The notes: a model not told the origin generated them from the letters alone. A stretch of 5,535 nt of DNA from Dokdonella sp. (GCA_030150315.1 JASLGB010000152.1:1-5535), one strand, 5' to 3'; counted from the first letter of the stretch, positions 1 through 5,348 are shown. Translations and numbers: made by a program.

Positions 1-417
1 GTCCTCGGTGAGACGGCGCCAGACGCGGCCGTCCTGAGTCAGCACCATGAGGCCGCTGTCCTCATTGTCGAGCGGTACCAGCGGCGTCAGCCGAATGAAG
101 TGGCGCTTGAGCAGGCGGATATCGGACGCGTCCTCGGTCCAACGCGTTGCGGGCGTGACCAGTGCCGTGGCGGGATTCGGACCGCTGATCGTGTCGAAGC
201 CTGCCGGGTTGTGCAGCAGGAAGGTCGCAGGTTCCTCGGCCTCGAGACGTGCATCGGGGTTGATGGTGACGGTTTCGGTCGATATCGGGTGCTGCGGCCT
301 CTCGACCACGACGCCGTCGACCGACACCCAGCCACCCTCGATGTAGCGTTCGGCATCGGCGCGCGAGCAGCCCGCCAGCGCGGCGACGCGCTTGGCGAGA
401 CGGACAGGGTCGGACAT
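1..417 (-). CDS. S4-domain rRNA pseudouridine synthase-like protein (N-terminal part, truncated by window edge)
   Basis: 139 codons are visible from an ATG at 417 reading leftwards; the C-terminus lies outside the window. Residues about 4-50 form an S4 RNA-binding domain: an RLAKRVA helix, then CSRADAERYIEGGWVSVDG, the usual family pattern of a CSRxxAxxYI helix followed by a G-x-V-x-V-[DN]-G strand. Residues 66-74 (FLLHNPAGF) correspond to the 'lNKPxG' strand that opens the synthase domain. Residues 114-130 (VPLDNEDSGLMVLTQDG) correspond to the catalytic 'GRLDxxTsGLllLTnDG' motif of the RluB/RluE/RluF/RsuA family, with D117 as the likely catalytic aspartate. Such enzymes isomerise specific uridines of 23S or 16S rRNA. 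Odd points: the Arg of GRLD is Pro here and the Lys of NKP is Asn, so this is a divergent subgroup and activity is not certain. No clear Shine-Dalgarno precedes the ATG; the start is chosen because the S4 domain begins directly after it. The neighbouring ybdL gene is divergently transcribed. Confidence 0.83.
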   Translation of the reverse strand, partial: MSDPVRLAKRVAALAGCSRADAERYIEGGWVSVDGVVVERPQHPISTETVTINPDARLEAEEPATFLLHNPAGFDTISGPNPATALVTPATRWTEDASDIRLLKRHFIRLTPLVPLDNEDSGLMVLTQDGRVWRRLTED

Positions 418-555
418 GGCGGAAACCGGAAAACCAGGGAGGGGCTGCAGTGTACGGTGTGCGCGCTGCTTCGGGTGTCGTGGCCGTCAGGCGGCACCGA
501 GACGACTCCGCTGGCGCCATCGGCGGCACTTGGATGTCGACGGTTGAACAGGGTC

Positions 556-575
556 GCCGGCGGCGAGACGCCGGC
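556..575. repeat. Inverted repeat (7-bp GC hairpin)
   Basis: GCCGGCG at 556-562 is the exact reverse complement of CGCCGGC at 569-575, with a 6-base loop (GCGAGA). There is no T-run on either side, so it is not a classical terminator for either strand. It lies in the middle of a divergent intergenic region. In DNA this rich in G and C, a stem of this size can arise by chance. Confidence 0.45.
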
Positions 576-692
576 ACGCTGGCAGCTGTCGTCGGCGCCA
601 TGTCGCGCGAACAAGCATGGTTTCCGGCGCAGTTGCGCTTGGTCATCATCGGCTGGATCGCGCGTGAGTCATCCTGTGCCAGGAAACGCGTG

Positions 693-701
693 TGCTAAGA
701 T
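693..701 (+). promoter_or_regulatory. Candidate extended -10 promoter for the ybdL-yafV operon
   Basis: TGC-TAAGAT at 693-701 has a TGn extension directly before a hexamer that matches TATAAT at 4 of 6 positions. No convincing -35 lies 16-18 bases upstream, as is common for extended -10 promoters. Transcription would begin near 708, giving a leader of about 34 bases before the ATG at 742, too short for a riboswitch. The other rightward gene here has a similar TGC-TATCAT element. Confidence 0.4.
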
Positions 702-741
702 CGATGGTTCCGGCATTTGGCCGTCCAAACGCGCGAGCGAC

Positions 742-1890
742 ATGCAGATCGAGACGAAGCTTCCGAACGTCGGTACCACCATTTTCACGGTCATGAGCCA
801 GCTCGCGGTCGAGCACAAGGCGGTGAATCTTGGCCAGGGCTTCCCGGACTTCGAGGGGCCGCAGGCCCTGCGCGATGCGTTGACGCGCGCGATGGCCGAG
901 GGGCGCAACCAGTACGCGCCGATGACGGGCGTGCCCGCGCTGCGCGAGCAGATCGCGCGCAAGACCGAAGCCATGTACGGACGCAAGGTGAACGCCGATA
1001 CGGAAGTCACCGTGACCTCGGGCGCGACCGAGGCGCTGTTCGCCGCGATCGCCGCGGTCGTACGCACCGGTGACGAGGTCATCGTGCTTGATCCGTGCTA
1101 CGACAGCTACGACCCGGCGATCGACCTCAATGGCGGCAAGGCCGTGCACGTGCCGCTCGATCCGGATGACTTCACGCCGGATTGGCAGCGCATCAAGGAC
1201 GCGATCACGCCGAAGACGCGCATGATCATCGTCAATTCGCCGCACAATCCTTGCGGATCGGTGTTCACTGCGGACGATCTCGATGCGCTGGCCGCCCTCG
1301 TCCGCGACACGGACATCCTCGTGCTGTCCGACGAGGTGTACGAGCACATCGTGTTCGACGGCGCGCCGCACCAGAGCGTGCTGCGCCATGCGGAGCTGGC
1401 CGAGCGCAGCTTCGTCGTCAGTTCGTTCGGAAAGACCTATCACGTCACCGGCTGGAAGGTCGGCTACTGCATCGCGCCGCGCGCGTTGTCGACCGAATTC
1501 CGCAAGGTGCATCAGTACCTCACTTTCTGCACGTTCACGCCGGCGCAGTTCGCATTGGCCGAAGTGATCGAGAACCACCCGGAGCACTACCTCGAGCTGC
1601 CGGCGTTCTATCAGGCCAAGCGTGACCGTTTCCGCGAGCTGCTGGCTGGTTCGAAGTTCCGTTTGCTGCCGGTGTCCGGTGCGTACTTCCAGGTGGCCGA
1701 TTACTCGGCGATCAGCGACGCGGACGACCTGCATTTCTGCGAGTGGATGATCAAGCACGGCGGCGTCGCCGCGATTCCGCTGTCGGCGTTCTACGACGCA
1801 CCGCCGGAAGGCCAGCGCCTGGTGCGCTTCTGCTTTGCCAAGAGCGATGCGACGCTGGAACAGGCGGCCACGCGACTGAAGGCGCTCTGA
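742..1890 (+). CDS. ybdL: PLP-dependent methionine/glutamine aminotransferase, YbdL type
   Basis: 382-aa fold-type I aminotransferase of the YbdL/glutamine transaminase K group (E. coli YbdL is about 386 aa). It should transfer an amino group between methionine, glutamine or aromatic amino acids and 2-oxo acids in the cytoplasm. Visible motifs: KLPNVGTTIFT at 6-16; NLGQGFPDF at 29-37 (substrate/cofactor loop); NQYAPMTG at 56-63; TSGATEAL at 92-99 (phosphate binding); NSPHNPCG at 165-172 with N169; SDEVYEH at 196-202 with D197 and Y200 contacting PLP; SSFGKTYHVTGWKVGY at 227-242 with K231 as the Schiff-base lysine; R362 in VRFCFAK, which binds the substrate carboxylate. The ATG at 742 is chosen because similarity to YbdL begins there, although the frame stays open far upstream; only a weak GAGCGA precedes it. 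Its stop lies one base before the omega-amidase ATG, so the two are surely co-transcribed. The exact amino donor is inferred from the family and this context. Confidence 0.95.
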   Translation: MQIETKLPNVGTTIFTVMSQLAVEHKAVNLGQGFPDFEGPQALRDALTRAMAEGRNQYAPMTGVPALREQIARKTEAMYGRKVNADTEVTVTSGATEALFAAIAAVVRTGDEVIVLDPCYDSYDPAIDLNGGKAVHVPLDPDDFTPDWQRIKDAITPKTRMIIVNSPHNPCGSVFTADDLDALAALVRDTDILVLSDEVYEHIVFDGAPHQSVLRHAELAERSFVVSSFGKTYHVTGWKVGYCIAPRALSTEFRKVHQYLTFCTFTPAQFALAEVIENHPEHYLELPAFYQAKRDRFRELLAGSKFRLLPVSGAYFQVADYSAISDADDLHFCEWMIKHGGVAAIPLSAFYDAPPEGQRLVRFCFAKSDATLEQAATRLKAL

Positions 1891-1891
1891 C

Positions 1892-2698
1892 ATGACGACG
1901 AAGCAGCCATTGCGTGTCTCCGTCGTGCAGGGCAACACGCGCTGGCACGACACGGCGGCCAACCGCGACTACTACGGTTCGCTGGTGCGCGGCTTGAAGG
2001 GGCAGAGCGACCTGGCCGTGCTGCCGGAAACTTTCCTTTCCGGCTTCACCAACGAAACGCTGGGCAATGCCGAGGCGATGGACGGCGAAGGCTTGCGCTG
2101 GTTGCGCGAGCTGGCGATCGAGACCGGACTGGTCGTGACCGGCAGCCTCGTTGTGCGCGAAGGCGATCGCTGCGTGAACCGCTTGGTATGGATGCGACCG
2201 GACGGAACGCATGCGCAATACGACAAGCGTCACCTGTTCCGCATGGCGGGCGAGCACGAACGCTACGGCAGCGGCAGCGAGCGCGTGGTGGTCGAGCTCA
2301 AGGGCTGGCGCATTTGTCCGCTGGTCTGCTACGACCTGCGTTTCCCGGTGTGGATCCGCAACCGCTACGACCGCCGCACGCAGCACTTCGACTACGACCT
2401 GCTGGTGTTCGTGGCGAACTGGCCGAGTGCGCGGCGGCATGCGTGGACGACGTTGCTGCGTGCGCGCGCGATCGAGAACCTAAGCTTCTGCGTTGGCGTC
2501 AACCGGGTCGGCGTGGACGGCAACGACTTGCCCTATTCGGGTGACAGCGTCGTGCTCGATTTCCTCGGTCAGCCGATGCTGGAATTCGGTGCGCAGGAGC
2601 AGGTGGCCACCGTGCTGCTGGATCCGGCCGCGCTCGAGGCGCACCGCACGCGGTTCCCGGCGTGGATGGACGCGGACGACTTCACGCTGTCGGATTGA
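1892..2698 (+). CDS. yafV: Omega-amidase of the nitrilase superfamily, YafV/Nit2 type
   Basis: 268-aa carbon-nitrogen hydrolase. Family members hydrolyse the terminal amide of 2-oxoglutaramate or 2-oxosuccinamate to give 2-oxoglutarate or oxaloacetate plus ammonia. The nitrilase triad is complete: E46 in AVLPETF, K112 in YDKRHLF, and the nucleophile C146 in LVCYDLRFPVW. Further signatures are the conserved E121 in MAGEHERY, VANWPSARRHAW at 174-185, RARAIEN at 190-196, NRVGVDGN at 204-211 and the C-terminal FPAWMDADDF at 255-264, all closely matching E. coli YafV (256 aa). A short insertion around 158-166 (RYDRRTQHF), absent from YafV as I recall it, accounts for much of the extra length. A GAAGG at 1878-1882 lies nine bases before the ATG and inside the end of ybdL. 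Adjacency to the transaminase indicates that it removes the oxo-acid amide made when glutamine is the amino donor. Secretion is unlikely, as there is no signal peptide. Confidence 0.94.
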   Translation: MTTKQPLRVSVVQGNTRWHDTAANRDYYGSLVRGLKGQSDLAVLPETFLSGFTNETLGNAEAMDGEGLRWLRELAIETGLVVTGSLVVREGDRCVNRLVWMRPDGTHAQYDKRHLFRMAGEHERYGSGSERVVVELKGWRICPLVCYDLRFPVWIRNRYDRRTQHFDYDLLVFVANWPSARRHAWTTLLRARAIENLSFCVGVNRVGVDGNDLPYSGDSVVLDFLGQPMLEFGAQEQVATVLLDPAALEAHRTRFPAWMDADDFTLSD

Positions 2699-2707
2699 CG
2701 AACGTCG

Positions 2708-2730
2708 CGGGCGGAACCGGTTTCCGCCCG
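2708..2730. terminator. Probable bidirectional hairpin terminator between convergent genes
   Basis: CGGGCGGAA at 2708-2716 pairs perfectly with TTCCGCCCG at 2722-2730 around a 5-base loop (CCGGT), giving a 9-bp stem of which 7 pairs are G-C. It sits 10 bases after the yafV stop and 22 bases before the stop of the leftward ArsC-like gene, so it could serve both. No U-tract follows on either strand, so it may act as a stabilising 3' hairpin or with Rho rather than as a textbook intrinsic terminator. Confidence 0.6.
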
Positions 2731-2752
2731 CCCGGCGTCCGCTTCGGTCGAG

Positions 2753-3106
2753 TTACTGCAGGATTTCCAGCACCGCTTCGGGCGGCCTGCCGATGGCGGC
2801 CTTGCCGTTGGCAAGCACGATCGGGCGCTGGATCAGACGCGGATACTCCTGCATCGCGGCGACCAGCTGGGCGCGGCTCAGCGAGGGATTGTCCAGATCC
2901 AGTTCGGCGTACTCCGGCTCGTCGCGGCGCATGAGCGCGCGTGGCGGAAGATCGAGTTTGCCGAGGATACGCTCGATCTCGTTGACCGAAGGCGGCGCGG
3001 ACAGGTATTCGACCACTTCCGGCTCGATGCCACGCACGCGCAGCAGGGCCAGCGTCTCGCGCGATTTCGAGCAGCGCGGATTGTGCAGGATGACCACGCG
3101 GTTCAT
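2753..3106 (-). CDS. yfgD: ArsC/YfgD-family thioredoxin-fold reductase-like protein
   Basis: 117-aa protein of the glutaredoxin-coupled arsenate reductase (ArsC) family, closest by eye to E. coli YfgD (about 119 aa). The N-terminal HNPRCSKSRETL (8-19) carries the ArsC active-site cysteine C12. R60 (LMRRDEPEY), R94 (LIQRPIV) and R107 (AIGRPPE) fall at the positions of the three arginines that bind the oxyanion in plasmid R773 ArsC, so the catalytic set is complete. The C-terminal GKAAIGRPPEAVLEIL is nearly that of YfgD. Known family chemistry reduces arsenate to arsenite with glutaredoxin and glutathione; the physiological role of YfgD-type members is not well settled. No arsR, arsB or acr3 gene is in view, so an arsenic-resistance operon is not supported here. 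The ATG at 3106 overlaps the stop of the upstream 70-aa gene by four bases (ATGA), implying translational coupling. Many pipelines would name it arsC. Confidence 0.92.
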   Translation of the reverse strand: MNRVVILHNPRCSKSRETLALLRVRGIEPEVVEYLSAPPSVNEIERILGKLDLPPRALMRRDEPEYAELDLDNPSLSRAQLVAAMQEYPRLIQRPIVLANGKAAIGRPPEAVLEILQ

Positions 3107-3315
3107 GCGGCCACCTGCGGCACGTTGGCCAGTTCGCGCGCGATGATCGCGCGCTGCGCCTGCGCGCGGTGCGCATGGCGGGCGATCAGGAGGTCGCTGT
3201 CCGGTGCGAATACTTCATACCACTGGGCGGTGGCTTCGTTGCCGGCATCGACGCGTCGGACGCGCTCGATTCGATAGCCGAGAAGGTGGGATTCAAGCTG
3301 GCGCTGCATGCGCAT
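3103..3315 (-). CDS. Small conserved-looking protein of unknown function, coupled to the ArsC-like gene
   Basis: 70-aa product that I do not recognise. The start at 3315 is fixed by a strong Shine-Dalgarno (AAAGGAGA on the minus strand, at 3328-3321) six bases after which the ATG follows; a second in-frame ATG at 3309 is less well spaced. The protein is basic in its first half (YRIERVRRVDAG at 14-25) and contains a WYEVFAPDSDLLIARH segment (32-47) that reads like two beta strands around a turn, followed by an Ala/Arg-rich probable helix (48-63). There is no signal peptide or membrane segment and no cysteine. The stop overlaps the ATG of the ArsC-like gene as ATGA, so the two form an operon and are probably translated in tandem. 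The same frame stays open far upstream, antisense to the glycosyltransferase gene, but that part is a shadow. The gene call rests on the ribosome binding site and coupling; function is unknown. Confidence 0.72.
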   Translation of the reverse strand: MRMQRQLESHLLGYRIERVRRVDAGNEATAQWYEVFAPDSDLLIARHAHRAQAQRAIIARELANVPQVAA

Positions 3316-3367
3316 GGGTGTCTCCTTTGCAATGGCGCGAACGATACGGGCTGCCGAAGAAGTTGCG

Positions 3368-3386
3368 GTTAAAACGCTGTTGAAAC
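3368..3386. repeat. Tandem GTTRAAAC direct repeat, one helical turn apart
   Basis: GTTAAAAC at 3368-3375 and GTTGAAAC at 3379-3386 differ at one of eight positions and are spaced 11 bases start to start, about one turn of B-DNA. They form a conspicuous A/T-rich island in an otherwise very GC-rich window and lie between two divergent genes, which would suit a regulator binding site on one face of the helix. No specific regulator is recognised. Confidence 0.4.
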
Positions 3387-3459
3387 TTCGTGGCACCGCG
3401 ATGCGTGGGTGTGACCCGCGCGCCGCGCGAAAGTTGCGTGCGGTGACGCGGTCGGCGTT

Positions 3460-3487
3460 GCGAACGGGCGGCACTTGCGTTCGCCCG
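3460..3487. repeat. Two overlapping, mutually exclusive inverted repeats
   Basis: GCGAACG (3460-3466) pairs with CGTTCGC (3478-3484), and CGGGCG (3465-3470) pairs with CGCCCG (3482-3487). The two stems share bases on both arms and cannot form together. They end 25 bases before the candidate -10 hexamer of the glycosyltransferase gene, so on that strand they would act as DNA elements upstream of the transcript. Chance is a real alternative at this GC content. Confidence 0.4.
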
Positions 3488-3512
3488 ATGCGGAAGGGAG
3501 CCGCCGCACCGC

Positions 3513-3521
3513 TGCTATCAT
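3513..3521 (+). promoter_or_regulatory. Candidate extended -10 promoter for the glycosyltransferase gene
   Basis: TGC-TATCAT at 3513-3521 combines a TGn extension with a hexamer matching TATAAT at 5 of 6 positions. No -35 is evident at the usual distance. Transcription would start near 3528, leaving about 22 bases before the ATG at 3550. The in-frame ATG at 3520 overlaps this element, which argues against it as the translation start. Confidence 0.5.
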
Positions 3522-3549
3522 GCGCACCCTTTCCGTCGCCGTTACGACC

Positions 3550-5277
3550 ATGACCGGTCCCGCCTCGTCCGCGCTTTCCTCGTTGACCGAACGCCGCGAA
3601 TTCCGCTGGTTCATGCTGCTTGCCCTGGTCCTGATCGGCATCGGCATCGGCCTGCGCGATCCGTGGCCATCGGACGAGCCGCGCTTTGCGCTGGTGGCCA
3701 AGCAGATGGTCGAGTCGGGGGACTGGCTGGTGCCGCATCGCGGCTCCGAGTTGTACTCGGACAAGCCGCCGATGCTGTTCTGGATGCAGGCCGCGACCTA
3801 TGAAGTGGTGCGCAGCTGGCGCATCGCGTTCCTGCTGCCGTCGCTGCTGGCCGGCCTGCTGACCTTGGCCCTGATCTACGATCTTGGCCGGCGCTGGTGG
3901 GGTCATCGCGCCGGCTTGTACGCGGCGGTGGCCTTGTTGTTCGCGTTCCAGTTCCTGTACCAGACCAAGCGTGCGCAGATCGATCCGCTGGTGCTGGGTT
4001 TCATCACGCTGGCGAACTGGGGCTTGTTGCGGCATTTCATCGGCGGCCCGAATTGGCGCGCGTACTGGTTCGGTTGTTTCGCGGCCGGTGTCGGCGTCGT
4101 GACCAAGGGTGTCGGCGTGCTGGCGTGGTTGATGTTCGTGCCGTACCTGTTTGCGTTGTGGCGCGGCTGGGACGGCGTCACGCGCACCTCGCACAGCACG
4201 CTGCGCTGGCTTGGCGGCGTCGCGGCATTCGTGTTGCCGGTGCTGGCCTGGGCCGTGCCGCTGCTGCTGGTCGCACAGGCACGCGGCAGCGCGGAATACG
4301 ACGCCTACATCAACGATCTGTTCTTCCGCCAGACCGCAGGGCGCTATGCGAAATCCTGGGATCACGCGCAGCCGGTGTGGTACTTCGTGCCGATCGTGCT
4401 GTTCAGCTGGTTCCCGTTGTCGTTGGCGTATTTTGGCGCGGTGCCGCGCTGGTGGCGCGACCTGAAGCTCGGCGAGGCGCGTGTCATGCTGCCGCTGGTC
4501 TGGTCGCTGCTGCTGTTCGTGTTCTTCAGCATTCCGAGCGGCAAGCGCGATGTCTATCTGATGCCCGCCTTGCCGATGGTGGCGCTGGCGATGGCACCGT
4601 ATCTGGTCGGGATTGCCGCAGAGCGCTGGTTGCGCGTGGTCGCGTTCGCGATCGCCGTCTGCGTCGGCACTGCGTTGCTGGGCATCGGCCTGTGGGCGAT
4701 GAGCGGGCACGCCGCACTCTTCGACGCGATGTTGCAAAAGCGTGAGATGGCCGGCGTCGCCAGTGCCGTGCGCGGCATGCTGGTGCTGATGGGCGCGGCC
4801 TTCCTGCTGTCGGCGGCATGGTTCCGCGTGCGTCGCGGCGCGCTCGCCTTGCTCGGCGGATTTGCCGGGCTGTGGATCGTCTGGAGCCTGTGGGCGTATC
4901 CGACGCTCAACGACGGCAGCTCCGCCGCCGGCGTGATGCGCAAGGCGCGCGAAGTGGCCGGCAACGAAACCACCATCGGGCTGGTCGCGTGGAAGGAGCA
5001 GAACCTGCTGATGGCGAGCGGCCCGGTGCAGGACTTCGGTTTCGTCAAGCCGTGGCCGCAGCAGTTCACCGAAGCGGCGCAGTGGCTCGCGCTGGCGCCG
5101 CAGGCTCGGCGCATGTTCGTGCTGGAAGACGCGATGGGTGACTGCGTCGAGCGCAGCAAGGCCGTTCGTCTGGGGCGTGCCAACCGGCGCGACTGGTGGC
5201 TGGTCGGCAACGAGGCGATCGTGCCGTCCTGCGTGCCGTCCGGTGACGGCGCGGGCGAAGACGACGAGGATTCCTGA
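3550..5277 (+). CDS. Polytopic membrane glycosyltransferase, ArnT/GT39 (PMT-like) family
   Basis: 575-aa GT-C fold glycosyltransferase of the inner membrane, using a polyprenyl-phosphate-linked sugar as donor and acting on the periplasmic face. About 13 hydrophobic segments are visible, the first at 20-35 and the last ending near 450, followed by a roughly 125-residue soluble C-terminal part. This matches the ArnT layout. Key motifs: SDEPRFA at 41-47 in the first periplasmic loop (D42), SGDWLVPH at 56-63, DKPPMLFW at 71-78 (K72), QTKRAQIDP at 138-146 (D145) and SGKRDVYLMPALP at 330-342. The D42-K72-D145 spacing equals that of D55, K85 and D158 of Cupriavidus ArnT as I remember them, so the enzyme looks active. 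No arnBCAD, lipid A or protein-glycosylation genes are adjacent, so sugar and acceptor are unknown; aminoarabinose transfer to lipid A should not be assumed. The C-terminus ends in an unusual acidic tail (GDGAGEDDEDS). The ATG at 3550 is preferred over 3520 because of the -10 overlap; neither has a clear Shine-Dalgarno. Confidence 0.93.
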   Translation: MTGPASSALSSLTERREFRWFMLLALVLIGIGIGLRDPWPSDEPRFALVAKQMVESGDWLVPHRGSELYSDKPPMLFWMQAATYEVVRSWRIAFLLPSLLAGLLTLALIYDLGRRWWGHRAGLYAAVALLFAFQFLYQTKRAQIDPLVLGFITLANWGLLRHFIGGPNWRAYWFGCFAAGVGVVTKGVGVLAWLMFVPYLFALWRGWDGVTRTSHSTLRWLGGVAAFVLPVLAWAVPLLLVAQARGSAEYDAYINDLFFRQTAGRYAKSWDHAQPVWYFVPIVLFSWFPLSLAYFGAVPRWWRDLKLGEARVMLPLVWSLLLFVFFSIPSGKRDVYLMPALPMVALAMAPYLVGIAAERWLRVVAFAIAVCVGTALLGIGLWAMSGHAALFDAMLQKREMAGVASAVRGMLVLMGAAFLLSAAWFRVRRGALALLGGFAGLWIVWSLWAYPTLNDGSSAAGVMRKAREVAGNETTIGLVAWKEQNLLMASGPVQDFGFVKPWPQQFTEAAQWLALAPQARRMFVLEDAMGDCVERSKAVRLGRANRRDWWLVGNEAIVPSCVPSGDGAGEDDEDS

Positions 5278-5279
5278 CC

Positions 5280-5301
5280 CGCCGCGGCATTCCGCGCGGC
5301 G
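5280..5301. terminator. GC hairpin after the glycosyltransferase gene
   Basis: CGCCGCG at 5280-5286 pairs with CGCGGCG at 5295-5301 around an 8-base loop, starting two bases past the stop codon. A competing 5-bp stem (CGCGG 5283-5287 with CCGCG 5292-5296) uses the same bases. There is no U-tract, so it is a terminator-like hairpin at best. It lies between convergent genes. Confidence 0.42.
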
Positions 5302-5348
5302 TCATGCGCTGGTTTCGCGGCGCACGGTGTGCGTAGCGCGCGACGCCG
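5297..5348. repeat. Nested inverted repeats between convergent genes
   Basis: CGGCGTC at 5297-5303 is the reverse complement of GACGCCG at 5342-5348. Inside this pair, CGCAC (5321-5325) and GTGCG (5329-5333) form a tight hairpin with a 3-base loop. The outer stem shares bases with the hairpin directly after the glycosyltransferase stop, so alternative folds compete. It may terminate the leftward HAD transcript, whose stop codon is at 5354-5356. Confidence 0.35.

Larger units (their letters stand above)
418..741. other. Divergent intergenic region between the S4 protein and the aminotransferase gene
   Basis: This 324-base stretch separates two divergent genes. I see no credible protein gene: open frames crossing it have Arg/Ala/Ser-rich translations typical of GC-rich noncoding frames and no ribosome binding site. 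It holds a candidate promoter for the rightward operon near 693-701, a weak TACACT-type -10 candidate for the leftward gene at 454-449 with no recognisable -35, and a 7-bp perfect inverted repeat at 556-575. A small RNA cannot be excluded, but nothing in the sequence demands one. Confidence 0.6.
3316..3549. other. Divergent intergenic region upstream of the small protein and the glycosyltransferase
   Basis: This 234-base region must hold the start signals of both flanking transcripts. From left to right it contains the Shine-Dalgarno of the leftward small gene (3321-3328); a weak minus-strand TATCGT -10 candidate (3346-3341) without a matching -35; an A/T-rich island with a tandem GTTRAAAC repeat (3368-3386); two copies of AAGTTGCG (3360-3367 and 3431-3438); two overlapping alternative hairpins (3460-3487); and an extended -10 for the rightward gene (3513-3521). 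I see no protein gene inside it. Confidence 0.6.

Noticed and set aside
665..671. TGAGTCA palindrome upstream of ybdL
   Set aside because: A single 7-base site recalling a eukaryotic factor motif; too short to support a bacterial operator.
450..698. 82-codon rightward open frame in the first intergenic region
   Set aside because: No ribosome binding site, Arg-rich random-looking translation, and overlap with the probable promoter of ybdL.
100..741. Upstream in-frame extension of the aminotransferase (start at 100)
   Set aside because: Similarity to YbdL begins at the ATG at 742. The extension runs antisense through the S4 gene and has no domain character.
708..741. SAM or methionine-related riboswitch before ybdL
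   Set aside because: The leader predicted from the candidate promoter is about 34 bases and shows no riboswitch-like helices. The upstream hairpin at 556-575 is isolated.
646..1962. 438-codon leftward open frame antisense to ybdL
   Set aside because: It lies opposite a confidently identified aminotransferase with all catalytic residues, and its Arg/Val/His-rich translation resembles no family. Long antisense frames are normal at this GC content.
3520..3549. Alternative glycosyltransferase start at ATG 3520
   Set aside because: The ATG overlaps the best -10 element and has no well-spaced Shine-Dalgarno. It cannot be fully excluded without a mapped 5' end.
3103..4737. Very long leftward open frame (544 codons) antisense to the glycosyltransferase
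   Set aside because: Its translation is Gln/Arg/His-rich low-complexity sequence, as expected from the opposite strand of a GC-rich membrane protein gene. Only its last 70 codons, which follow a proper ribosome binding site, look real.
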